43,570 bases of DNA, taken from contig NZ_WWSY01000017.1 of the NCBI RefSeq assembly GCF_009876115.1, positions 1 to 43,570 of the forward strand, given 5' to 3'. The DNA comes from Collinsella aerofaciens (GTDB lineage Bacteria; Actinomycetota; Coriobacteriia; Coriobacteriales; Coriobacteriaceae). The translations under genes were made by a program, and so were the position numbers. Below, one piece after another: positions 36,502 through 43,570 of the stretch (the first letter of the stretch is position 1; each line of letters begins with the position of its first letter). The notes under the pieces were generated by a model that was given only the letters and a program-made list of their open reading frames with translations, was not told the origin of the DNA and made no database searches.

Positions 36502-37815
36502 ATGCAGGCACAGAAGGCGGAGGGAACCCGCGACCTTATCGGCGCCGAGATGCGCGCTTGGCAAAAGATGCAGCAGATTGCGGCCGGCGTATTCGAGCCG
36601 TTTGGCTTTAAGCCCATCGAGACGCCCGCGATCGAGCAGGTGGACGTCTTTGTCCACGGCATCGGCCAGTCGACCGACGTCGTGCGCAAGGAAATGTTCC
36701 GCGTGTTTAGCGGCGCCAACCTGGAGCGCGTCTTTACCGAGGGCACCGACACCAAGCTCAAGCCCAAACAGCGCTTGGCGCTTCGTCCCGAGGGCACGGC
36801 CGGCGTGGTGCGCGCCGTCGTGGAGAACAACCTGGTGCCGCAGGGCTCCACGCCGTTTAAGGCTTATTACGCCGAGGCCATGTTCCGTGGCGAGCGTCCC
36901 CAGAAGGGTCGCCTGCGTCAGTTCCACCAGGTGGGCATCGAGTGGCTCGGCGCTCCCGATCCGGCGGCAGACGCCGAGTGCATCATTATGCTCATGGAGT
37001 TCTACAAGCGCCTGGGCTTCGATCTTTCCAAGCTCCGTCTGCTCATTAACTCGATGGGCGATGCCCAATGCCGTCCGGCCTATCGCGAGCAGGTCAAGCA
37101 GTTCATTCTCGACCACGCCGACGAGATGTGCGACGAGTGCCGCGAGCGCGCCGAGCTCAATCCGCTGCGCGCCTTCGACTGCAAGAACGACCATTGCCGC
37201 GAGATCATGGCCGAGGCTCCGCTGATGGGCGACAACCTGTGCGACGAGTGCCGCGAGCACTACGAGCAGGTCAAGCGTTATCTGGATGCCGCCGGCATCG
37301 AGTATGTCGAGGATCCGACCCTGGTGCGCGGTCTGGACTACTACACCCGCACCGTTTTTGAGGTCGAGGCCCCCGGCGCCGGTGTCGGCTCCATCGGTGG
37401 CGGCGGTCGCTACGACGGCCTGGTCGAGCTCGAGGGCGGCAAGCCTACGGCCGGCGTCGGCTTCGCCGTCGGTTTTGAGCGCGCCCTGCTGGCCCTGCAG
37501 GCCTTTGGCAGCGACCTGGGTGCCGATGAGGCCCCGTGTGTCTACGTCGCCAACGCCGGCAAGGACTTGCGCCAGAACGTCTTCGCCATTACGCAGGAGC
37601 TTCGCGCTGCAGGTATCGTGACCGAGGCCGACTACCAGGGTCGTTCGCTCAAGGCTCAGTTTAAGCAGGCCGACAAGGTGGGCGCTAAGCTCATCCTAGT
37701 CCTGGGCGGCGACGAGCTTGCCGCCGGCAAGGTCAAGGTACGCGACATGCAGAGCCATGACGAGGTTCTCGCCGATCTGGCCAACGTGGTCGAGGCGGTT
37801 CGCGAGCGCCTGTAG
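36502..37815 (+). CDS. hisS: Histidyl-tRNA synthetase
   Basis: This class II synthetase charges tRNA-His. The 437-residue protein has RPEGTAGVVRA, motif 2 FRGERPQKGRLRQFHQ (from 128), a Cys-rich insertion with CDECRER and DCKNDHC, the histidine-specific motif RGLDYYTR (from 276), GGGRYDGL (motif 3 region) and the C-terminal anticodon-binding domain. ATG 36502 was chosen over an upstream TTG because AAAGAAAGG is well spaced. No aspS follows, although hisS-aspS is common elsewhere. Confidence 0.96.
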   Translation: MQAQKAEGTRDLIGAEMRAWQKMQQIAAGVFEPFGFKPIETPAIEQVDVFVHGIGQSTDVVRKEMFRVFSGANLERVFTEGTDTKLKPKQRLALRPEGTAGVVRAVVENNLVPQGSTPFKAYYAEAMFRGERPQKGRLRQFHQVGIEWLGAPDPAADAECIIMLMEFYKRLGFDLSKLRLLINSMGDAQCRPAYREQVKQFILDHADEMCDECRERAELNPLRAFDCKNDHCREIMAEAPLMGDNLCDECREHYEQVKRYLDAAGIEYVEDPTLVRGLDYYTRTVFEVEAPGAGVGSIGGGGRYDGLVELEGGKPTAGVGFAVGFERALLALQAFGSDLGADEAPCVYVANAGKDLRQNVFAITQELRAAGIVTEADYQGRSLKAQFKQADKVGAKLILVLGGDELAAGKVKVRDMQSHDEVLADLANVVEAVRERL

Positions 37816-37873
37816 CGCATGATTTTTGAGCTGCGGGTCTGCTAGCGTGCCCTGCTCATGGAGAGCGATTGTT

Positions 37874-37911
37874 ACGGGGGTGTTTCGCATTTATGCGGAA
37901 TGCCCCCGTTT
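37874..37911 (+). terminator. Terminator after hisS
   Basis: A long stem ACGGGGG..TTTCGCA paired with TGCGGAA..CCCCCGT closes on loop TTTA and is followed by a short T-run. The rest of the 258-bp gap to ppc contains a TATAAT hexamer at 38024-38029, probably the ppc -10 box. Confidence 0.75.
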
Positions 37912-38073
37912 GCATATGCCGCCCACCGAGAAATACGACCATTTGGGGCAAAAAGCCTTGCAATGCAGAAAATACTTTTGTGTGGTAAAGCGCAATCAGC
38001 GTCGAAAGTTTTTGCCAAGTGCCTATAATGAATACCGCATGTTACGTGCATAGAAGGAGGAATGGGAGGAAAC

Positions 38074-40887
38074 GTGGCTGAGAACCTAAGCAACCAGTCT
38101 GTACCCGAAGCCGCGGCGCGCGTCGCTGCCGTGGTCAACCGCCTCGTTAACCGAATCGGCTCGAATGCCGAATCCAAGGAGCGTCTCGCCGAGATCGAGA
38201 TCCCCGAGGAGCTGCGCGACAATCTGGCGCTGTTCTTGCGCCTGGAGCGCCGCGTGCTTAGCGAGTATGATCCCGAGATCGCGGACCTGTTCGACAAGAT
38301 TTTGACAGCCGAGATTGTGGCCAATGCCGGTAACCCCGGCAGCCGTGCTGCCGACGAGGCCGTCGACGAGCAGGGCGTGCCCACCGCCGATGAACCCACC
38401 GCCGTGGCGTTTCGCGAAGTCGTCGATCTGATCGACAGCTTGCCGCTCGATAAGCAGCAAGTCATCGTTCGCGCCTTTACGAGCTTCTTCCATCTGGCAA
38501 ACCTGTCGGAGGAGAACTACCGCGTGGCGCAGCTGCGCGAGCGCGAGGCCGGCGCATCGACCGATACCGAGGTCGATCCCGCCAACGAACTCACCGTCGC
38601 CTATCACCAGTTGGTAAATGAGCTGGGCGCCGAGGGCGCCAACGAGCTGCTCGGCAAGCTTGAGTTCCATCCCGTCTTTACCGCGCATCCCACCGAGGCC
38701 CGTCGCAAGGCCGTTGAGGGCAAGATTCGCCGTATCTCCAACCTGCTGGAGGAGCGTCCGCGTCTGGGCGGCTCCGACCTGGTGGAGAACGAGCGCCATA
38801 TGCTGCAGGAGATTGACGCCCTGGTACGTACGAGCCCCATCGCGTTGAAGAAGCCCACGCCGGTCGAGGAAGCCGATACCATCATCGACATCTTCGATAA
38901 CACGCTGTTCGACGTTATCCCCGTCATCTACCGTCGTTTTGACGACTGGGTGCTGGGCGACAAGGCCGGCACCGTGCCGCCGCTGTGCCCGGCGTTCTTC
39001 CACCCCGGCAGCTGGATCGGTTCCGACCGTGACGGCAACCCCAACGTTACCGCCAAGGTGAGCCGCGAGGTCGCCGCCAAGTACTTCACCCATATGGTGC
39101 TCAAGCTCGAGGACAAGTGCCGCCGCATTGGCCGCAACCTCACGCTCGAGGCCACCTACAGCAAGCCGTCTGCCGAGCTCATCAACCTGTGGAACCATCA
39201 GGTCGAGATGAGCACCCAGTACACGGCTCGCGCCGAGCTGATTTCCGAGCATGAGCCGCATCGCGCCGTCATGCTCGTCATGGCCGACCGTCTGAACGCC
39301 ACCGTGCGTCGCATCACCGACACCATGTACCACAGCGCCGATGAGTTCCTGGAGGACCTGCGCGTCGTCCAGCGCTCGCTGGCCGCTTGCGGTGCCGTCC
39401 GTGCTGCCTACGGCCCGGTCCAGACCATCATCTGGCAGGTCGAGTCCTTCGGCTTCCACATGGTCGAGATGGAGTTCCGTCAGCACTCCGTGGTGCACGC
39501 CCGCGCCCTCAAGGATATCCACGAGAACGGTATCCACGGCGACCTGCAGCCCATGACGCGCGAGGTCATCGACACCTTCCGTGCCATCGGTTCCATCCAA
39601 AAGCGCTACGGCAAGAAGATGGCGCACCGCTACATCATCTCGTTCACCAAGAGCGCCCAGCATGTGGCCGACGTCTTTGAGCTCGCCCACCTGTCTTTTG
39701 CACACGAAGAGGATGTCCCCGAGCTCGACGTGATCCCGCTGTTCGAGCAGCTTGAGGACCTCGAGGGCTGCGTCGACGTGCTCGACCAGATGCTTACGCT
39801 GCCCGTGGTGCAAAAGCGCCTTGCCCAGACCAACCGCCGCATGGAGGTCATGCTGGGCTACTCCGACTCTTCCAAGGATGCCGGTCCTACCACGGCCATG
39901 CTCGCGCTGCACTCCGCGCAGGAGCGCATCGCCAAGTGGGCCGAGAAGAACGATATCGACCTGGTGCTCATGCACGGTCGCGGCGGTGCCGTGGGCCGTG
40001 GCGGCGGCCCGGCCAACAAGGCCGTGCTGGCGCAGCCCAAGGGTTCGGTCAACTGCTTCTTTAAGCTCACCGAGCAGGGCGAGGTCATCTTTGCCCGTTA
40101 CGGCAACCGCACGCTGGCTCAGCGCCATGTTGAGTCCGTTGCCGCCGCAACGCTTTTGCAGTCGGCCCCGAGTGTCGAGAAGATCAACACCGAGACCACG
40201 CAGAAGTTCTGGGATATGGCCGACAAGCTCAACGCCGCAAGCCACGAGCGCTATCTGGACCTGCTGAACACCGAGGACTTTACACCGTGGTTCTCGACCG
40301 TGACGCCGCTGACCGAGGTCGGTCTGCTGCCGATCGGCTCGCGTCCCGCCAAGCGCGGCTTGGGCGCCAAGTCGCTCGATGACCTGCGTACCATTCCGTG
40401 GATCTTTAGCTGGAGCCAGGCGCGCATCAATCTGGCCGCTTGGTACGGCCTGGGTACCGCCTGCGAGCAGTTTGGCGATCTGGACCAGCTTAAGGCTGCC
40501 TACCAAGAGTGGCCGTTCTTCCGCACCTTTATCGACAACATCGAGATGTCGATCGCCAAGACTGACCAGCGTATCGCCAAGATGTATCTGCACCTGGGCG
40601 ACCGCCAGGATCTGTCCAAGAAGGTCTTCACCGAGATGCAGCTCACGCGTAAGTGGGTCCTTGCCATCGTCGGTGACGAGTGGCCGCTGCAGCGCCGCCG
40701 CGTGCTCGGCTGCGCCGTCCGCGTGCGCAACCCCTACGTCGACGCCCTGTCCATCGCCCAGGTCCGCGCCCTTCGCGAGGTGCGTATGAACCAGGACGAG
40801 ATGGCCGAGGAGAAGAAGGCCGAGTACATGAGCCTGATTCTTTCGACTGTGACCGGCGTTTCGGCAGGACTGCAGAACACGGGGTAA
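38074..40887 (+). CDS. ppc: Phosphoenolpyruvate carboxylase
   Basis: PEPC fixes bicarbonate onto phosphoenolpyruvate to give oxaloacetate, feeding the reductive branch towards malate and succinate. The 937-residue protein has the catalytic His in FTAHPTEARRK (His205), GSDRDGNPNVT, GYSDSSKDAGP (Lys601), MHGRGGAVGRGGGP (His634) and the C-terminal VSAGLQNTG. GTG 38074 (MAENLSNQS) was preferred. ATG 38062 is possible, but its AAGGAGG site is only one base away. A nested inverted repeat follows. Confidence 0.95.
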   Translation: MAENLSNQSVPEAAARVAAVVNRLVNRIGSNAESKERLAEIEIPEELRDNLALFLRLERRVLSEYDPEIADLFDKILTAEIVANAGNPGSRAADEAVDEQGVPTADEPTAVAFREVVDLIDSLPLDKQQVIVRAFTSFFHLANLSEENYRVAQLREREAGASTDTEVDPANELTVAYHQLVNELGAEGANELLGKLEFHPVFTAHPTEARRKAVEGKIRRISNLLEERPRLGGSDLVENERHMLQEIDALVRTSPIALKKPTPVEEADTIIDIFDNTLFDVIPVIYRRFDDWVLGDKAGTVPPLCPAFFHPGSWIGSDRDGNPNVTAKVSREVAAKYFTHMVLKLEDKCRRIGRNLTLEATYSKPSAELINLWNHQVEMSTQYTARAELISEHEPHRAVMLVMADRLNATVRRITDTMYHSADEFLEDLRVVQRSLAACGAVRAAYGPVQTIIWQVESFGFHMVEMEFRQHSVVHARALKDIHENGIHGDLQPMTREVIDTFRAIGSIQKRYGKKMAHRYIISFTKSAQHVADVFELAHLSFAHEEDVPELDVIPLFEQLEDLEGCVDVLDQMLTLPVVQKRLAQTNRRMEVMLGYSDSSKDAGPTTAMLALHSAQERIAKWAEKNDIDLVLMHGRGGAVGRGGGPANKAVLAQPKGSVNCFFKLTEQGEVIFARYGNRTLAQRHVESVAAATLLQSAPSVEKINTETTQKFWDMADKLNAASHERYLDLLNTEDFTPWFSTVTPLTEVGLLPIGSRPAKRGLGAKSLDDLRTIPWIFSWSQARINLAAWYGLGTACEQFGDLDQLKAAYQEWPFFRTFIDNIEMSIAKTDQRIAKMYLHLGDRQDLSKKVFTEMQLTRKWVLAIVGDEWPLQRRRVLGCAVRVRNPYVDALSIAQVRALREVRMNQDEMAEEKKAEYMSLILSTVTGVSAGLQNTG

Positions 40888-40910
40888 TCAATAGCCCTGT
40901 GGCTCTCACC

Positions 40911-41037
40911 GGGACCCGAAGGGTTTCCCTCTGAATGCGTCCTCGCACTTGAAGCCCCCTTATCCTGCTCCTTCGGAGCTGCGGATAAGGGGGCTTCGTG
41001 CTGCGGAATGCATTCAGAGGGAAACCCTTCGGGTCCC
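40911..41037. repeat. Nested perfect inverted repeat after ppc
   Basis: The outer arms are a perfect 28-bp inverted repeat (40911-40938 and 41010-41037). The inner arms are a perfect 15-bp inverted repeat (40951-40965 and 40983-40997, GAAGCCCCCTTATCC). Between them the left side has GTCCTCGCACTT. The inner hairpin resembles a bidirectional terminator. The remaining gap to larA contains two further small hairpins, one around 41076-41095 with a T-run and one at 41201-41220. No gene is seen there. Confidence 0.9.
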
Positions 41038-41351
41038 TTCGTCCTCGGTCTTCAGGGATTGGAGCTGATGAGAATAAAGTGCGCTTCGCGCTTTTTGAAT
41101 GGGGTCTGTCCCGGCGGCGCGTTTGGCGCTTCGCGCCTCGCGTCTTATCGATCGGGATTGAGATGCATTTGGCGATTCTCACCTCACGACTGTAGCGACT
41201 GCGGTCCCGTTTGGGATCGCGGCCGTTTTGTTGTGGGTCAAATATGAACGTTGTGTTAATGAGTCGGTGGACGGTGGTGTTTTTCGGTGAGCGGCGTATC
41301 CTTCCAACGGTTTATCTAGTGTGTCAGTTGAAAGGAAGAGGGCGCTCATCA

Positions 41352-42629
41352 TTGTTTGAATGTGAACTGCCGTTTGACCACAAGACGTTGCATCTGGAGC
41401 TCGAGGATAAGAACTTCGCGGGTGTGATGGAAGGTCATCAAAACGAGTTTAAGACTACAAAATCTCAGGAAGAGCTGGTAGAGGAGTCGCTTGCCAACCC
41501 TTATGGCTCGCCTTCGCTCGAGGAGCTTTGTGCTGGCAAGAAGGATATCGTCATCATTAGCTCCGACCATACGCGTCCCGTTCCCTCGCGTGTGACGATG
41601 CCTATTCTGCTGCATCACATCCACTCCGCTGCGCCTGAGGCGCGCGTTCGCATTCTGGTTGCTACGGGCATGCATCGTCCGTCGACGCACGAGGAGCTCG
41701 TCAACAAGTACGGCGAGGAGATCGTTGCCAACGAGGAAATCGTTATGCATGTCGCGACTGATGACAGCATGATGAAAAAGATCGGTACCCTGCCTTCTGG
41801 CGGCGAGTGCATCATCAACAAGATTGCCGCCGATTGCGATCTGCTGCTTGCCGAGGGCTTCATTGAGCCGCACTTCTTTGCCGGTTTCTCTGGCAGCCGC
41901 AAGTCCGTCCTGCCTGGCATCGCCAGCTACAAGACCATCATGTACAACCACAACGGTCAGTTTGTGAATGATTCCCACTCGCGTGCCGGCAACCTGTGCC
42001 ACAACCACGTGAGCGAGGACATGTTTGCCGCCGCCGAGATGGCTCACCTTGCCTTTGTGCTCAACGTGGTGCTCAACGGCAAGCACGAGGTCATCGGCTC
42101 CTTTGCCGGCGACATCCACAAGGCGCACGAGGCCGGCTGCGAGTTCGTGAAGAGCCTTGCCGGCGTTGAGCCCGTCGAGTGCGAGATCGCCATCACCACC
42201 AACGGTGGCTATCCTCTCGATCAGAACATCTATCAGGCCGTGAAGGGCATGTGCGCTGCCGAGGCCACGCTTCCCGAGGGCGGTGTGATCATCGACGTCG
42301 CCGGTTGTGCCGACGGTCACGGCGGCGAGGGCTTCTATCACAACATCGCCGACAACGATCCGGCAGAGTTTGAGCGCGCCTGCATCGATCGTCCCAAGGA
42401 CGAGACCCTGCCCGATCAGTGGACGAGCCAGATCTTTGCCCGCATCCTGGCGCATCACCCCGTGATCATGGTCACCGATCTGTGCGATCACCAGATGCTC
42501 AAGGATATGCACATGACGCCGGTCAACACTATCGAGGAGGCACTCAAGCTCGCCTTTGAGATGAAGGGTGCCGATGCCAAGGTTGCCGTTATTCCCGATG
42601 GCCTGGGCGTTGTCGTCGCGCAGCACTAG
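41352..42629 (+). CDS. larA: Nickel-dependent lactate racemase LarA
   Basis: LarA interconverts D- and L-lactate with a nickel-pincer nucleotide bound covalently to a lysine. From the TTG codon at 41352 the protein is 425 residues. Its key residues fall on the numbering I recall for Lactiplantibacillus plantarum LarA: Asp72 and Arg75 (SSDHTRPVP), His108 (GMHRP), His174 (IEPHFFAG), Lys184 (GSRKS) and His200 (YNH). This agreement supports the TTG start, which has GAGGG about 9 bases upstream; earlier in-frame ATGs give an atypical leader. The cofactor genes larB, larC and larE are not in the window. The lactate channel gene follows. Other LarA homologues act on different 2-hydroxyacids, so the substrate is not proven. 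Confidence 0.9.
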   Translation: MFECELPFDHKTLHLELEDKNFAGVMEGHQNEFKTTKSQEELVEESLANPYGSPSLEELCAGKKDIVIISSDHTRPVPSRVTMPILLHHIHSAAPEARVRILVATGMHRPSTHEELVNKYGEEIVANEEIVMHVATDDSMMKKIGTLPSGGECIINKIAADCDLLLAEGFIEPHFFAGFSGSRKSVLPGIASYKTIMYNHNGQFVNDSHSRAGNLCHNHVSEDMFAAAEMAHLAFVLNVVLNGKHEVIGSFAGDIHKAHEAGCEFVKSLAGVEPVECEIAITTNGGYPLDQNIYQAVKGMCAAEATLPEGGVIIDVAGCADGHGGEGFYHNIADNDPAEFERACIDRPKDETLPDQWTSQIFARILAHHPVIMVTDLCDHQMLKDMHMTPVNTIEEALKLAFEMKGADAKVAVIPDGLGVVVAQH

Positions 42630-42678
42630 TGCGTGGCCCAAACGAATCGTTTATAACCGACAAGAAAGATAAGGTTTT

Positions 42679-43410
42679 ATGCTTACCAAACTCCTCTGCG
42701 AATTCGGCGCAACGGCCCTCATGATCATCTTTGGCGTGGGCGTGCACTGCGATACGGTGCTCAAGGGCACCAAGTATCAGGGCTCCGGCCACATGTTTGC
42801 CATCACCACTTGGTCTTTTGGCATCTCGGTCTGCCTGTTTGTCTTTGGCGGTGCCGTGTGCATGAACCCCGCCATGGTGCTTGCCCAGTGCATCGTCGGC
42901 CTGGTGCCGTGGAGTAGTTGCATCCCCTTCATGATTGCCGATATGCTCGGCGGCTTTGTGGGCGCCGTAATCGCTTGGCTTATGTATGCCGATGAGTTCA
43001 AGGCTTCCGATGGTGTCGTCGATCCCATTGCCCAGCGCAATATCTTCTCGACCAACCCCACCACCGAGGGCACGAACTATGCCCGTAACTTCTTCTGCGA
43101 GGCTATCTGCACCTTTGTGTTCATCAGCGCCATCCTTGCTGCCGCTAACCGCGCCGGCGAGAACGTTCTGATGCTCGCTATCTGCGTCGGTCTGATCGTT
43201 TGGGCTGTTGGCATGGGCATGGGCGGCATCACCGGCTTCGCCATGAACCAGGCTCGTGACCTTGGTCCTCGCATGGCCTATCAGGTGCTGCCGATCAAGA
43301 ACAAGGCTGACAACAACTGGATGTATGGCCTGCTCGTTCCTGGCATCGCTCCGTTTGTCGGTGCTATCGTGGCTGCGCTGTTTGTGCACGGTTTCTTGGG
43401 CATGTTCTAG
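42679..43410 (+). CDS. larD: Aquaglyceroporin-family channel, probable lactate channel LarD
   Basis: The 243-residue MIP-family protein has six membrane helices and two half-helix loops. The first loop has canonical Asn63-Pro64-Ala65. The second reads Asn190-Gln191-Ala192 (MNQARDLGPR) where NPA is usual. The Asp after the second loop is the glycerol-facilitator type rather than the water-channel type. Its place 49 bp after larA supports a lactic-acid channel as in the lar operon. ATAAGG precedes the ATG. Confidence 0.85.
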   Translation: MLTKLLCEFGATALMIIFGVGVHCDTVLKGTKYQGSGHMFAITTWSFGISVCLFVFGGAVCMNPAMVLAQCIVGLVPWSSCIPFMIADMLGGFVGAVIAWLMYADEFKASDGVVDPIAQRNIFSTNPTTEGTNYARNFFCEAICTFVFISAILAAANRAGENVLMLAICVGLIVWAVGMGMGGITGFAMNQARDLGPRMAYQVLPIKNKADNNWMYGLLVPGIAPFVGAIVAALFVHGFLGMF

Positions 43411-43493
43411 GCTAAGGCTACATAGTTGTCCGCTGGCCGCATGGGGTAACTTCCCAGCGCGTCCTCGGACATGAAAGAACCCCCGCTGCGCAC

Positions 43494-43570
43494 TGAACTG
43501 CACCCCAAAACTTGGACGGCTTAAATAAGAACTACGCCGCAAGGGACTGTCTCCGGAACTCCTCCGGGGT
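43494..43570 (-). mobile_element. Right end of an IS3-family insertion sequence (cut by window edge)
   Basis: The terminal sequence TGAACTGCACCCCAAAAC, starting with the TG typical of IS3-family ends, begins at 43494 and is followed inward by a transposase stop codon. Only the last 77 bp lie in the window, so the target duplication and the full element cannot be checked. Confidence 0.6.
43532..43570 (-). CDS. IS3-type transposase, C-terminal fragment (partial)
   Basis: On the - strand the frame enters from the window edge and reads TPEEFRRQSLAA before the TAG at 43532. This matches the usual C-terminus of IS150/IS3-subgroup OrfB transposases. The rest lies outside the window, so intactness is unknown. 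Confidence 0.55.
   Translation of the reverse strand, partial: TPEEFRRQSLAA

Overview
The window reads as chromosomal DNA of a high-GC, gut-type actinobacterium of the class Coriobacteriia, most likely a Collinsella or close relative. This is inferred from the GC-rich codon bias, the rsmI-metG-rsmA-tatD housekeeping order, the nickel lactate racemase/lactate channel pair, the paired YhgE/Pip membrane proteins and several Coriobacteriia-looking proteins without a recognised family. No sequence search was possible, so the genus is an inference. Almost every gene lies on the + strand; the exceptions are a D,D-carboxypeptidase, a 57-residue membrane protein and a transposase fragment at the right edge.

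Layout. 1-730: tRNA-Phe and a repeat element. 730-6222: a glycosidase-like protein with altered active site, then rsmI, metG, rsmA and a TatD hydrolase. 6266-10628: tRNA-Leu, an SPFH membrane protein, rlmH, proC, a small membrane protein (- strand) and serS. 10729-15432: an unknown 125-residue protein behind a LexA-like box, three identical tRNA-Arg(ACG) genes, an unknown 813-residue protein with a TPR-like tail, and tRNA-Ser(GCT). 15492-22189: a penicillin-binding D,D-carboxypeptidase divergent from a VanRS-like two-component system, then pstB and a PhoB/PhoR-like two-component system. 22385-24989: a CpsC/CpsD/CpsB-type tyrosine kinase-phosphatase module and an acetyltransferase. 25192-32664: htpG and two adjacent YhgE/Pip proteins. 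32916-36198: a DMT exporter, an M20 amidohydrolase and a broken MFS transporter. 36502-43410: hisS, ppc, larA and larD. 43494-43570: the end of an IS3-type insertion sequence.

The most unusual signal is at the tRNA genes. All six tRNAs in the window (Phe, Leu, three Arg, Ser) are followed by the same architecture: tRNA, terminator, an inverted copy of that same tRNA's T-arm, a GC-rich run of hairpins, then a direct repeat of the tRNA 3' part plus terminator. The period is 186-191 bp at every locus. The hairpin core is shared between unrelated tRNAs (Leu and Arg copies match at 43 of 45 positions over one block), while the ends match the host tRNA. This looks like a family of very small non-coding elements adapted to tRNA 3' ends.

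A second recurring theme is long, nested, near-perfect inverted repeats at operon ends (8.9, 27.3, 36.3 and 40.9 kb, and one apparently cut by the insertion sequence at 43.4 kb). Their inner hairpin often looks like a bidirectional terminator.
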